Source: an uncultured Collinsella sp. (lineage in GTDB: Bacteria; Actinomycetota; Coriobacteriia; Coriobacteriales; Coriobacteriaceae). Taken from it: a stretch of DNA of 64,000 bases. Position 1 is the first letter of the stretch; every line of letters starts with the position of its first letter. Both the position numbers and the translations under genes were made by a program. Below are positions 23,082-31,642 of this stretch, one piece after another. Under the pieces are notes generated by a model, which was not told the origin of the DNA, ran no database searches, and was given only the letters and a program-made list of their open reading frames with translations. The stretch lies in NCBI GenBank assembly GCA_900542945.1, contig UQPI01000004.1:3727-67726 (forward strand), read 5' to 3'.

Positions 23082-26081
23082 ATGAGCGACATCATGAGGC
23101 CGATCCCGTTTTCGCAGCTGATGAACTGGATCATCGAAGAGCACAAGACTCAGGGCGCCGTCTTTGGCGTGCGCAAGATGGTCACGGCCAACCAGAAGGG
23201 CGCGCTTCCCATTTTCGACGAGCGCATCGAGACTCCGTTTGGCCCGGCCGCCGGTCCCAACACGCAGCTTGCCCAGAACATCGTGGCATCCTATGTGGCT
23301 GGTTCCCGCTTCTTTGAGCTCAAGACCGTCCAGGTTATGGACGGCGAGGAGCTTTCCCGTTGCGTCAACAAGCCCTGCATCGTGGCTCAGGACGAGTGCT
23401 ACAACTGCGAATGGTCGACCGAGCTCGAGGTTCCGCAGGCCTTTGCCGAGTACGTGAAGGCATGGTTTGCCTGCCACCTGATCGCTCGCGAGTACGGTCT
23501 GGGCAGCCCGGACGGCTTTGTCTTCAACATGTCGGTGGGCTATGACCTGGAGGGTATCAAGAGCCCCAAGGTCGACGCCTACATCGAGGGCATGAAGGAC
23601 GCCAGCGGCTCCGAGGTTTGGAACGAGTGCCGCACGTGGGCTCTCGCCAACCTGGACAAGTTTGAGCATGTCGACGCCGCGTTTGTCGAGTCCATCCCGG
23701 CGCGCGTCTCCAACTCCATCACCGAGTCTACCCTGCATGGCTGCCCGCCGGCGGAAATCGAGCGCATCGCGACCTATCTGATCACCGAGAAGGGCCTCAA
23801 CACCTACATCAAGTGCAACCCCACGCTGCTGGGCTATGAGTTTGCACGTCAGCGCCTCAACGAGCTGGGCTTTGACTATATCGTCTTCGATGACACACAC
23901 TTCCGCGAGGACCTGCAGTGGGTCGACGCCGTGCCCATGTTCGAGCGCCTGATTGCCCTGTGCGCCGAGCGCGGCCTGGAGTTTGGCGTCAAGCTCACCA
24001 ACACCTTCCCCGTCGACGTGACGAGGAACGAGCTGCCTTCCACCGAGATGTATATGTCCGGCCGTTCGTTGTTCTCGCTGACCATCGAGGCTGCCCGCCG
24101 CATTACCGAGCAGTTTGACGGCAAGCTGCGCATCAGCTACTCCGGTGGTGCCACGGTCTACAACATCCGCGCCCTGTATGATGCCGGTATTTGGCCCGTT
24201 ACCCTGGCGACCGACGTGCTCAAGCCCGGTGGCTACGAGCGCTTTAGCCAGATGGCCGGCGAGTTTACCGACCTGGATGGCAAGCCGTTCGCGGGCGTCT
24301 CTCTCGAGGCCGTGACTGCGATCCAGACCGACTCGCTCACCAACCCGCTCTACAAGAAGCCGCTGCGCCCGCTGCCCGACCGCAAGGTCGCCGGTAAGAG
24401 CCCGCTTTCCGACTGCTTTACCACGCCTTGCCGTACGAGCTGCCCCATCCAGCAGGATATCCCTGCCTATCTGGCGGCTGTTGACGAGGGCCGCTACGAG
24501 GACGCGCTCAACATCATCATCGAGCGCAACGCCCTGCCGTTCATTACCGGTACCATCTGCCCGCATCCCTGCGGCCGTGCCTGCGAGCGTGCATTCTACG
24601 AGCCCGAGGGCGCCCAGATTCGCGCCAGCAAGCTCAAGGCCGCCCGCGAGGCCATGACCGCCGTGCTGCCCAAGCTGCGCACCCAGGCCATCGCCAACGA
24701 CGGTGAGCGCAACGTTGCCGTTATCGGCGGCGGCCCGGCTGGTCTGGCGACGGCATTCTTCCTGACGCGTGCCGGCGTGCCCGTCACCATCTTCGAGGCC
24801 CGCGATTCGCTCGGCGGCGTGGTCCGTCACGTCATCCCCGAGTTCCGCATTGCGAACGACGATATCTCCCACGATACCGAGCTCTGCCTGGCCTTTGGCG
24901 CCAAGGTGCAGCTCAATGCTCGCGTGGAGTCCATCGACGAGCTCAAGTCCCAGGGCTTTACTGACGTGGTCGTGGCCACCGGTGCCTGGATGCCCGGCTC
25001 TGCAGGCTTGGGCGAGGGTGCCGAACTCGATGTGCTGGAGTTCCTCGAGGCCGCCAAGAAGGGCGAGAAGCTCGAGCTGGGCGAGGACGTCGTGGTCATT
25101 GGTGCCGGCAACACCGCCATGGACGCCGCCCGCGTGGCCAAGCGCCTGGCAGGCGTGAAGAACGTGCGCCTGGTGTATCGCCGTACCAAGAAGCAGATGC
25201 CCGCCGACGAGGAAGAGCTCGATCTTGCTCTTGCCGACGGCGTTGAGTTCTGCGAGCTGCTGGCGCCCAAGGCACTCAACGGCGCCGTGCTGACCTGCGA
25301 TGTTATGGAGCTTGGCGAGCCGGATGCAAGCGGCCGTCGCAGTCCCGTCGCCACGAGCGAGACCGTCGAGCTTCCCGCCACCACGGTGATCTGCGCCGTG
25401 GGCGAGGGCATCGATGCCAGCCTGTACGATGCCGCGGGCGTCGAGCACGACCGCCGCGGCAGCCTTGCCGCCACCTCCACCGGCGTCGAGGGCGTCTGGG
25501 CTGCGGGCGACTGCCGCCGCGGTCCTGCCACCGTGGTCGAGGCTATTGCCGACGCCGCCGAGGTCGCCCGTGCCATCGCCGGCGTGGACTTTAACAAGTA
25601 CGCCGACTGCAACGAGCAGGCCGGTCGCGAGGACACCTGCTACGAGCGCAAGGGGTCGCTGTGCCGTGACAAGCGCAACTGCACCAAGACCCGCTGCCTG
25701 GGCTGCGGCTCGGTGTGCGAGGTCTGCTGCGACGTGTGCCCCAACCGCGCCAACGTGGCAATTAAGGTGCCGGGCCTGGCCAAGCATCAGGTCGTCCATG
25801 TCGACGGCATGTGCAACGAGTGCGGCAACTGCGCCGTGTTCTGCCCCTACCAGGAGGGTCGTCCCTACAAGGACAAGCTCACCCTGTTCTGGAGCGAGGA
25901 GGACATGGAGAACTCCGAGAACGAGGGATTCCTGGCCGTGGGCGAGGATCACTTTAAGGTCCGCGTGGCCGGCACGGTCCGCACCGTCTCGGTCGATGCC
26001 GTCAACACCGGCCTTCCCGAGGCCGTCCGCCTGACCATCAGGGCTGTGCGCGACAACTATTCGTACCTTCTTAAGAAATAG
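23082..26081 (+). CDS. ygfK: YgfK, selenate-reductase-like Fe-S flavoprotein
   Basis: The 999-aa product has an N-terminal dihydropyrimidine-dehydrogenase-like barrel (MSDIMRPIPFSQLMNWIIEE...), a central Fe-S linker (CFTTPCRTSCPIQQD, CPHPCGRACERAF), a GltD-like FAD/NAD(P)H module (VAVIGGGPAGLATA and VVVIGAGNTAMDAARVA), and C-terminal Cys clusters (CLGCGSVCEVCCDVCPNRA, CNECGNCAVFCPY). YgfK is required for anaerobic purine breakdown and probably moves electrons between NAD(P)H, Fe-S centres and the purine intermediate. The ATG at 23082 has AGAGGAG upstream. A polyferredoxin starts 11 bp later. Confidence 0.93.
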   Translation: MSDIMRPIPFSQLMNWIIEEHKTQGAVFGVRKMVTANQKGALPIFDERIETPFGPAAGPNTQLAQNIVASYVAGSRFFELKTVQVMDGEELSRCVNKPCIVAQDECYNCEWSTELEVPQAFAEYVKAWFACHLIAREYGLGSPDGFVFNMSVGYDLEGIKSPKVDAYIEGMKDASGSEVWNECRTWALANLDKFEHVDAAFVESIPARVSNSITESTLHGCPPAEIERIATYLITEKGLNTYIKCNPTLLGYEFARQRLNELGFDYIVFDDTHFREDLQWVDAVPMFERLIALCAERGLEFGVKLTNTFPVDVTRNELPSTEMYMSGRSLFSLTIEAARRITEQFDGKLRISYSGGATVYNIRALYDAGIWPVTLATDVLKPGGYERFSQMAGEFTDLDGKPFAGVSLEAVTAIQTDSLTNPLYKKPLRPLPDRKVAGKSPLSDCFTTPCRTSCPIQQDIPAYLAAVDEGRYEDALNIIIERNALPFITGTICPHPCGRACERAFYEPEGAQIRASKLKAAREAMTAVLPKLRTQAIANDGERNVAVIGGGPAGLATAFFLTRAGVPVTIFEARDSLGGVVRHVIPEFRIANDDISHDTELCLAFGAKVQLNARVESIDELKSQGFTDVVVATGAWMPGSAGLGEGAELDVLEFLEAAKKGEKLELGEDVVVIGAGNTAMDAARVAKRLAGVKNVRLVYRRTKKQMPADEEELDLALADGVEFCELLAPKALNGAVLTCDVMELGEPDASGRRSPVATSETVELPATTVICAVGEGIDASLYDAAGVEHDRRGSLAATSTGVEGVWAAGDCRRGPATVVEAIADAAEVARAIAGVDFNKYADCNEQAGREDTCYERKGSLCRDKRNCTKTRCLGCGSVCEVCCDVCPNRANVAIKVPGLAKHQVVHVDGMCNECGNCAVFCPYQEGRPYKDKLTLFWSEEDMENSENEGFLAVGEDHFKVRVAGTVRTVSVDAVNTGLPEAVRLTIRAVRDNYSYLLKK

Positions 26082-26092
26082 GCGAGTCACTT

Positions 26093-26572
26093 ATGGCCAA
26101 ATCCATTCAACATAACGTGGCCTACGTTGCCTGCGGAAGCGGTTGCGCCTCCGCAGGCGGCGACGCCCGCTGCAGCGAAGGCTGCATTGGCTGTGGCGCC
26201 TGTGTCACGGCCTGTCCCCACGGTGCCATTGCGCTGGTCGATGGCATCGCCCGCGTGGATCGCTCAAAGTGCACGGGCTGCGGCCTGTGCGGCATGGCGT
26301 GCCCGCAGCGCGTGATTGCCTTCGTTCCCGGCTACCAGAACATCCTGGTGCGCTGCAATAACACCGACAAGGGTGCCATTGCGCGCAAGATTTGCGACAC
26401 GAGCTGCATCGGTTGCGGTATGTGCGTCAAAAAGTGCCCTGCCGGCGCTATCCGTATCGAGGACAACTGCGCCCATATCGACGGCGCGGACTGCCTGTCG
26501 TGCGGCATGTGCGCCGTCGTCTGCCCGCATGGCGCCATTCACGACCGCACCGGCATCGCCGCCGGCGTGTAG
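26093..26572 (+). CDS. Polyferredoxin with multiple 4Fe-4S motifs
   Basis: The 159-aa product contains four CxxCxxC-type motifs: CIGCGACVTACPHGA, CTGCGLCGMACPQ, CIGCGMCVKKCPAGAI and CLSCGMCAVVCPHGAI, plus extra Cys near the N-terminus. It can carry several 4Fe-4S clusters and is likely the electron link between the XdhD-like hydroxylase and YgfK. It lies 11 bp after ygfK and 12 bp before the hydroxylase. In E. coli an FAD subunit (YgfM) accompanies XdhD; no such gene is here, and this ferredoxin takes that place in the gene order. Confidence 0.88.
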   Translation: MAKSIQHNVAYVACGSGCASAGGDARCSEGCIGCGACVTACPHGAIALVDGIARVDRSKCTGCGLCGMACPQRVIAFVPGYQNILVRCNNTDKGAIARKICDTSCIGCGMCVKKCPAGAIRIEDNCAHIDGADCLSCGMCAVVCPHGAIHDRTGIAAGV

Positions 26573-26584
26573 AAGGGAATCACC

Positions 26585-29362
26585 ATGGCACAGGAATTCA
26601 CTTTTACCGTTAACGGCGTGGAGCGCACAACGACTCAGAACAAGCCGCTGCTGCGCTACCTGCGCGACGACCTGCACATCCATTCCGCCAAGGACGGCTG
26701 CTCCGAGGGCGCCTGCGGCACCTGCACCATCCATGTGGACGGTGCCGCCGTCAAGGCGTGCGTACTGACCACTGCTCTTGCCGCCGGTCGCAACATCGTG
26801 ACTGTCGAGGGCCTGCCCGAGGACGTGCGCGAGGCCTTTGTGTACGCCTTTGGCGCCGTGGGCGCCGTGCAGTGCGGTTTTTGCATCCCCGGCATGGTCA
26901 TGGCGGGCGCGGCGCTCATCGCCGAGGACCCCGAGCCCACCGAGGAGCAGATCAAGTACGCCATCCGCGGCAACGTCTGCCGCTGCACCGGCTACAAAAA
27001 GATTATCGAGGGCATTTCGCTGGCCGCTGCGGTGCTCCGCGGCGAAAAGCAGATCGACGAGGATCTGGAGCGCGGCGACGACTACGGCGTGGGCAAGCGC
27101 GCCTTCCGTATCGACGTGCGCAAGAAGGTGCTCGGCGAGGGCAAGTATCCCGACGACATCGACGAGCTCGATCAGCCGGGCCTGACCTATGCCAGCGCCG
27201 TGCGCTCCAAGTACCCGCGCGCCCGTGTGCTCTCCATCGATACCTCCAAGGCTGAGGCCCTGCCCGGTGTGGTGGGCATCCTGCGCGCCGAGGACGTGCC
27301 GGTCAACCAGGTCGGCCACCTTATCCAGGATTGGGACGTCATGATTGCGGCGGGCGATATCACCCGTTGCGTGGGCGATGCCATTGTGCTGGTGGTTGCC
27401 GAGGACGAGGCGACGCTCGAGAAGGCCAAGAAGCTCGTAAAGATCGATTACGAGCCGCTGGAGCCCGTGCGCAACATTGTCGAGGCCAGGGCTGCCGACG
27501 CCCCGCGCCTGCACGACAGTTTCTTTGCCTTTGGCAACACGGTGGAGCTCAAGGACAACGTGTGCCAGAGCCGTCACGTGACGCGCGGCGACGCCGCCAA
27601 GGCGCTGGCAGAGAGCGCGTTCACCGTGACGCAGCGCTTTACCACGCCCTTTACCGAGCATGCCTTCTTGGAGCCCGAGTGCGCCGTTGCCTTCCCGTAC
27701 AAGAACGGCGTCAAGGTGCAGTCGACCGACCAGGGTGCCTACGACACGCGCAAAGAGTGTGCCCACATGTTTGGCTGGGATAGCGAACCCGAGCGCGTGG
27801 TCGTCGAGACCATGCTCGTGGGCGGTGGTTTTGGCGGCAAGGAGGACGTGTCCATCCAGCACTTGGCCGCGCTCGCCGCATATAAGTTCCAGCGTCCTGT
27901 GAAGTGCAAGCTCACGCGTGCCGAGTCGCTTGCGTTCCATCCCAAGCGTCATGCCATGGACGGCACCTTTACGCTGGGTTGCGACGCCGAGGGCAACTTT
28001 ACCGGCCTGGACTGCGAGATCAACTTTGATACCGGCGCCTACGCATCGCTGTGCGGCCCGGTGCTCGAGCGCGCCTGCACGCATGCCGTCGGCCCCTACA
28101 AGTACCAGAACACCGACATCCGCGGCTTTGGCTACTACACCAACAACCCGCCCGCCGGCGCGTACCGCGGCTTTGGCGTGTGCCAGTCCGAGTTTGCGCT
28201 CGAGAGCCTGATCGACCTGCTGGCAGAAAAGGTCGGCCTGGATCCGTGGGAGATCCGCTACCGAAACGCCATCGAGCCGGGCGAGGTTTTGCCCAACGGC
28301 CAGATTGCCGATTGCTCCACGGCGCTGAAGGAGACACTGCTCGAGGTCAAGGATGCCTACTATGCGCATCCCGGACACGCCGGTATTGCCTGCGCCATGA
28401 AGAACGCCGGCGTGGGCGTGGGCCTACCCGATGCCGGTCGCTGCAAGGTTCGCGTCGAGGATGGCCGCGCCGTGGTCTACGCCGCCACGTCCGACATCGG
28501 CCAGGGCTGCAACACGGTCTTTTTGCAGGACGTTGCCGAGGCGTGCGGTCTGCCGCTGAGCTGCATCGCCAACGGCGAGTGCTCCACCGAGAACGCTCCC
28601 GACTCCGGCACCACGTCTGGTTCGCGTCAGACGGTCGTGACCGGCGAGGCCGTGCGCGGCGCCGCCTTCCTGCTGCGCGACGCCATGGTTGGCATCGAGG
28701 CTGGCAAGCCTGCGCCTACCGCCCCGGTGAGCGCGCATGGCGACGGCGTCAAGATCGAGTACGACGACGGCCGCGCCTATCAATTGCGCACGCAGGAGCT
28801 CGTCGCCGGCCAGGGCATGCATCCTCAGGATCCCGCGACCGCCATCAAGGCGCTCGAGGGATGCGAGTTTGGCTACGTGTATCTGGAGCCGACCGACAAG
28901 CTGGGTGCCGACGTTCCCAACCCCAAGAGCCACATCTGCTACGGCTTTGCCACGCACGTGGTCATTCTGGATGATGACGGCCGCGTGAGCGAGGTCTATG
29001 CCGCGCACGATTCCGGCAAGGTGGTCAACCCCATCTCCATTCAGGGTCAGATCGAAGGCGGCGTGCTCATGGGTATGGGCTATGCGCTTACCGAGGACTG
29101 GCCGCTCAAGGACTGCGTGCCCCAGGCAAGGTACGGCACACTCGGGCTGTTCCGTGCGCCCGAGATTCCGGATATCCACGCCATCTACGTGGAGAAGGAC
29201 GAACTGCTGCCCGTGGCATACGGCGGCAAGGGCATCGGCGAGATCGCAACGATCCCCACGGCGCCCGCCGTGCAGAACGCCTACCGCGCGTTTGACGGCA
29301 AGCTGCGTCCGGATCTGCCCATGGTGGATACGCCGTACAGCCGCGCCCGTCACCGCGGGTAG
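26585..29362 (+). CDS. xdhD: XdhD-like molybdenum hydroxylase (2Fe-2S and Mo domains fused)
   Basis: The 925-aa product has N-terminal 2Fe-2S sites: a plant-type cluster with Cys39/44/47/59 and a second cluster with Cys97/100/132/134 (CGFC...CRC). The Mo-cofactor domain follows, with GGGFGGKED, PAGAYRGFG and, near the end, GGKGIGEIA holding the catalytic Glu. There is no FAD domain. This layout is that of selenium-dependent purine/xanthine hydroxylases that carry a labile Se at Mo. It would hydroxylate purines or act in the reverse sense on urate. The maturation genes yqeB, yqeC, xdhC and mocA are in part B. GAAGGGA precedes the start. Confidence 0.9.
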   Translation: MAQEFTFTVNGVERTTTQNKPLLRYLRDDLHIHSAKDGCSEGACGTCTIHVDGAAVKACVLTTALAAGRNIVTVEGLPEDVREAFVYAFGAVGAVQCGFCIPGMVMAGAALIAEDPEPTEEQIKYAIRGNVCRCTGYKKIIEGISLAAAVLRGEKQIDEDLERGDDYGVGKRAFRIDVRKKVLGEGKYPDDIDELDQPGLTYASAVRSKYPRARVLSIDTSKAEALPGVVGILRAEDVPVNQVGHLIQDWDVMIAAGDITRCVGDAIVLVVAEDEATLEKAKKLVKIDYEPLEPVRNIVEARAADAPRLHDSFFAFGNTVELKDNVCQSRHVTRGDAAKALAESAFTVTQRFTTPFTEHAFLEPECAVAFPYKNGVKVQSTDQGAYDTRKECAHMFGWDSEPERVVVETMLVGGGFGGKEDVSIQHLAALAAYKFQRPVKCKLTRAESLAFHPKRHAMDGTFTLGCDAEGNFTGLDCEINFDTGAYASLCGPVLERACTHAVGPYKYQNTDIRGFGYYTNNPPAGAYRGFGVCQSEFALESLIDLLAEKVGLDPWEIRYRNAIEPGEVLPNGQIADCSTALKETLLEVKDAYYAHPGHAGIACAMKNAGVGVGLPDAGRCKVRVEDGRAVVYAATSDIGQGCNTVFLQDVAEACGLPLSCIANGECSTENAPDSGTTSGSRQTVVTGEAVRGAAFLLRDAMVGIEAGKPAPTAPVSAHGDGVKIEYDDGRAYQLRTQELVAGQGMHPQDPATAIKALEGCEFGYVYLEPTDKLGADVPNPKSHICYGFATHVVILDDDGRVSEVYAAHDSGKVVNPISIQGQIEGGVLMGMGYALTEDWPLKDCVPQARYGTLGLFRAPEIPDIHAIYVEKDELLPVAYGGKGIGEIATIPTAPAVQNAYRAFDGKLRPDLPMVDTPYSRARHRG

Positions 29363-29430
29363 GGTAGGGCGCGGACAGCCATTGCTGACTGCCGTCTGCG
29401 CTTGCCATCAACTATATAAGCTGCGCCTTT

Positions 29431-29462
29431 GGCCCCAGCTCCATCGTGAGCCGGGGCCTTTT
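29431..29462 (+). terminator. Terminator of purine part A
   Basis: GGCCCCAGCTC (29431-29441) pairs with GAGCCGGGGCC (29448-29458), 10 of 11, followed by TTTT. The first 62-bp repeat unit begins 21 bp later. Confidence 0.85.
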
Positions 29463-29482
29463 GCTTGAAGCACCTCCGCATA

Positions 29483-29812
29483 CGGAAACTGCGTCCCAGA
29501 TTTCGGCTCCAGAATGGGATGCGCTTTCCGGTTGGAGCTTCAAACGGAAAGTGCATCCCGGAATCCGCGCCTGGAATGGGACACACTTTCCGGAACAGCC
29601 CTCAACCGGAAACTGCGGCCCGGAATCGATGCTCAGAATGGGATGCGCTTTCCGAATCGCCTTCAGGCGGAAATTGCATCCCATTCCGAGTCTTCATTCT
29701 GGGACACGCTTTCCGCAAGGAGCTTCGTCGGGAAAGCGCATCCCATTTTGAGCACTCAGTCTGGGACATGGTTTCCGCGGGTGCTGCCAACCGGAAAGCG
29801 TGTCCCGGTTTG
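29483..29812. repeat. Array A: five and a part 62-bp palindromic units
   Basis: Units start near 29483, 29545, 29607, 29668, 29730 and 29792, a steady 61-62 bp period. Each runs from CGGAAA-N-GC(A/G)TCCC to GGGA(T/C)-N-CGCTTTCCG, so each unit is an imperfect inverted repeat of ~48 bp plus a ~13-bp variable joint. Arms differ between units. There is no coding potential. Confidence 0.85.
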
Positions 29813-29842
29813 GCAGGCAGACGGGCATAAGCTCAGCAGCTC

Positions 29843-30841
29843 CTACAGGTCTACCTCGTTGAGCCATGTCGGCAGCGCGGTCTGCCGGATGCCTGCCGTC
29901 TGCAGCTTTTTCGCGAGCAGTCCTGCCGAGCGGACTTCGCTCATGGTAAAGCGCAGCAGAGGGTGACCGTAGAGCGATAGGTGTGCCTCGCGCTGTCGTT
30001 CGGCAACGAGCGCCTCGGCGGTGGTGCGTCCGGCCAGCATGGTCTGGTCGGTATATTTGATGAGCCCGTCGAGCTCGCCCAGCGTGAGTTCCCGCGCCTG
30101 GCGCTCCCAGGCAAAGTCCGTTCGTATGGGCTTGGCCGAATCGAAGGGGTCCGTCAGCTCGTATTGAAGCCAGTCGGGCGCAAAGCCCGTCTCGATCATG
30201 ACGGCTCGGGCGACCGATTCCCCGCCGCTCTCGGCGCGGGCGTCGGCATATCGAAGCGTTGTGAGGGCGGTGCGAATCGCGCGACCATTGCGGGCGGTCG
30301 CTCGTTGCTCAACGGCCTCCATCAGCTGTTCCGGCGCAAGGCCGAGCTTTGAGATCGCAGAATCGGCAATGGGCATGCCGTCGGCAAAACCAGTTTGCAG
30401 CAGGCAATCTGGTGCCGTTTGGATGGGCGGCGTTACCGATACGCCGGCTCTGCGTATTGCTCCGGCCGGCTCAATCTGGTGTCGCTGAATATGTGCGCCC
30501 GGACGAGCCGACGGCTTTGTCGAGCTGCAAACATGCACGACGTTCAGGTGTCGCCACGAGACCTCGAGCCCCAGCAGGTAGGCTGCCGAAAACGAGCAGA
30601 ACGTCCAATCGGGATGGATGATCGCAAGGGCGCGGATAATCTCGCAATGGCGTTGCGCTCGGTTGAGTTCATCCCAGCGCGGTTTTCGCGCAAACAGCCC
30701 CGGCATGGGCGAGACAACCGTGCCGCCGGTGCGCCGAAGGAGCGCTTTGCGGATTGCCGTGCTCGGGGGAATCAGACAGCGCCCCTCTTGTTCGGCTTGA
30801 GTGAGCAGTTGGTCGATGAGCTGGTCATTGCAATGGGTCAT
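29843..30841 (-). CDS. AbiEi-like protein with C-terminal DUF559-type nuclease-like domain
   Basis: The 332-aa product has an N-terminal winged-helix-like region (IPPSTAIRKALLRRTGGTVVSP, PGLFARKPRWDELN) as in AbiEi antitoxins. Its C-terminal domain reads ELTLGELDGLIKYTDQTML, then EALVAERQREAHLSLYGH, the E-x-D-G-x-x-K pattern of PD-(D/E)xK Vsr/DUF559 folds. Such proteins appear as stand-alone AbiEi genes in actinobacteria with unknown function; a link to phage defence or element maintenance is possible. GGAGG precedes the ATG. No AbiEii partner lies beside it. It is bracketed by the two 62-bp palindrome arrays. Confidence 0.7.
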   Translation of the reverse strand: MTHCNDQLIDQLLTQAEQEGRCLIPPSTAIRKALLRRTGGTVVSPMPGLFARKPRWDELNRAQRHCEIIRALAIIHPDWTFCSFSAAYLLGLEVSWRHLNVVHVCSSTKPSARPGAHIQRHQIEPAGAIRRAGVSVTPPIQTAPDCLLQTGFADGMPIADSAISKLGLAPEQLMEAVEQRATARNGRAIRTALTTLRYADARAESGGESVARAVMIETGFAPDWLQYELTDPFDSAKPIRTDFAWERQARELTLGELDGLIKYTDQTMLAGRTTAEALVAERQREAHLSLYGHPLLRFTMSEVRSAGLLAKKLQTAGIRQTALPTWLNEVDL

Positions 30842-30895
30842 GAGCTACCGCCTCCTTTTTGGTAGCAAAAACGTATCAGCTGGAACTTGCCGCTC

Positions 30896-30917
30896 AGCTG
30901 ACCAAAAGCTGACCAAA
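30896..30917 (-). promoter_or_regulatory. Tandem 11-bp repeats upstream of the AbiEi-like gene
   Basis: AGCTGACCAAA occurs twice in direct repeat with an 11-bp period, 55-76 bp before the start codon. One helical turn of spacing suggests two adjacent sites for a regulator, perhaps the AbiEi-like protein itself. Inference. Confidence 0.4.
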
Positions 30918-31136
30918 ATCTAACCATGCAGGTAGATGACCTGCTTTTGGCGACATATTTCTTGTTTGAATCGGTGGGCGGTAATCGGCGACCGTGAACG
31001 GTGGCTGGATATGAAGTCTTGGTAAGTTTCGGGACGTGTACTTTTTGAAAAAGAGCATTCTATCTGCTGTTTTGTGTTTCTGGATCGCATATTTGAAGGC
31101 ATGTGATAAGGGCGGCGGACTGTCGCCTTGTATCTG
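30918..31136. other. Gene-free stretch before array B
   Basis: A small hairpin, GCAGGT/ACCTGC (30928-30944), is followed by TTTT on the plus strand. Nothing else was recognised. The composition is AT-richer than the flanking genes. Confidence 0.4.
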
Positions 31137-31385
31137 CGGAAACTGTGACCCGGAATTGCCACTCGGAATGGGACGCGCTTTCCGGATCGCCCTTCAAGCG
31201 GAAACTACATCCCAGATTTCGGCTCCAAACCGGGATGCGCTTTCCCGGCGGCGTCTCTGGCGGAAATTGCACCCCGGAATGAGCGCTCAGAGTGGAACAT
31301 GCTTTCCTAACGAAGCCGCATGCGGAAACTACGTCCCGGATTCGATGCTCAGGACGGGATGCCGTTTCCGATAGAGACATGGGGT
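31137..31385. repeat. Array B: four 62-bp palindromic units
   Basis: Units start at 31137, 31199, 31261 and 31323, exactly 62 bp apart, with the same arms (CGGAAA-N5-8-TCCC to GGGA-N-GCTTTCC) as array A 1.3 kb away. Unit 3 is the most decayed (GTGGAACATGCTTTCC in the right arm). The array is in the same orientation as array A. Confidence 0.85.
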
Positions 31386-31390
31386 GGAAA

Positions 31391-31448
31391 GCCTCCCATT
31401 TCTAATGTTCAAGAAATGGGAGGCAGCTCATCGCGAGCTGGGCCTTTT
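31391..31448 (+). terminator. Double hairpin with T run after array B
   Basis: GCCTCCCATTTCT/AGAAATGGGAGGC (perfect 13 bp, 31391-31424) is followed by CAGCTC/GAGCTG and then GGCCTTTTG. The last part resembles the terminator before array A, so both arrays sit next to a similar terminator. Confidence 0.6.
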
Positions 31449-31520
31449 GTTTGGAGCGGAGGCAGCATCCCGGAATTCGGGCAATCCGGTGGTCAGGGGT
31501 TGAGCAGGCGTCGCGCTAAG

Positions 31521-31634
31521 GATGCCAAGCGTAAAACCTTCAATGAACATAGCGTAAAAACTACATCCGCAACGGCGTAAAAACTACATTGAAAGTAGCG
31601 TAAAATCCGCATTGAGAATGGCGTAATTTCGCAT
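31521..31634. repeat. Five tandem 23-bp repeats
   Basis: Units start at 31521, 31544, 31567, 31590 and 31613 (22-23 bp period). Two units share GCGTAAAAACTACAT; the others are variants (GCGTAAAACCTTCAA, GCGTAAAATCCGCAT, GCGTAATTTCGCAT). They end directly before the truncated DUF4143 gene. Confidence 0.8.
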
Positions 31635-31642
31635 ATCGCATG

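Noticed and set aside
22914..26090. Very long open frame on the minus strand opposite ygfK
   Set aside because: The plus-strand gene is a clear YgfK with all motifs. The opposite frame is open only because of GC-rich codon bias and has no family features.
29483..31385. The 62-bp arrays read as CRISPR arrays
   Set aside because: Units are imperfect inverted repeats with variable arms. There are no identical direct repeats separated by unique spacers of constant size, and no cas gene is nearby.
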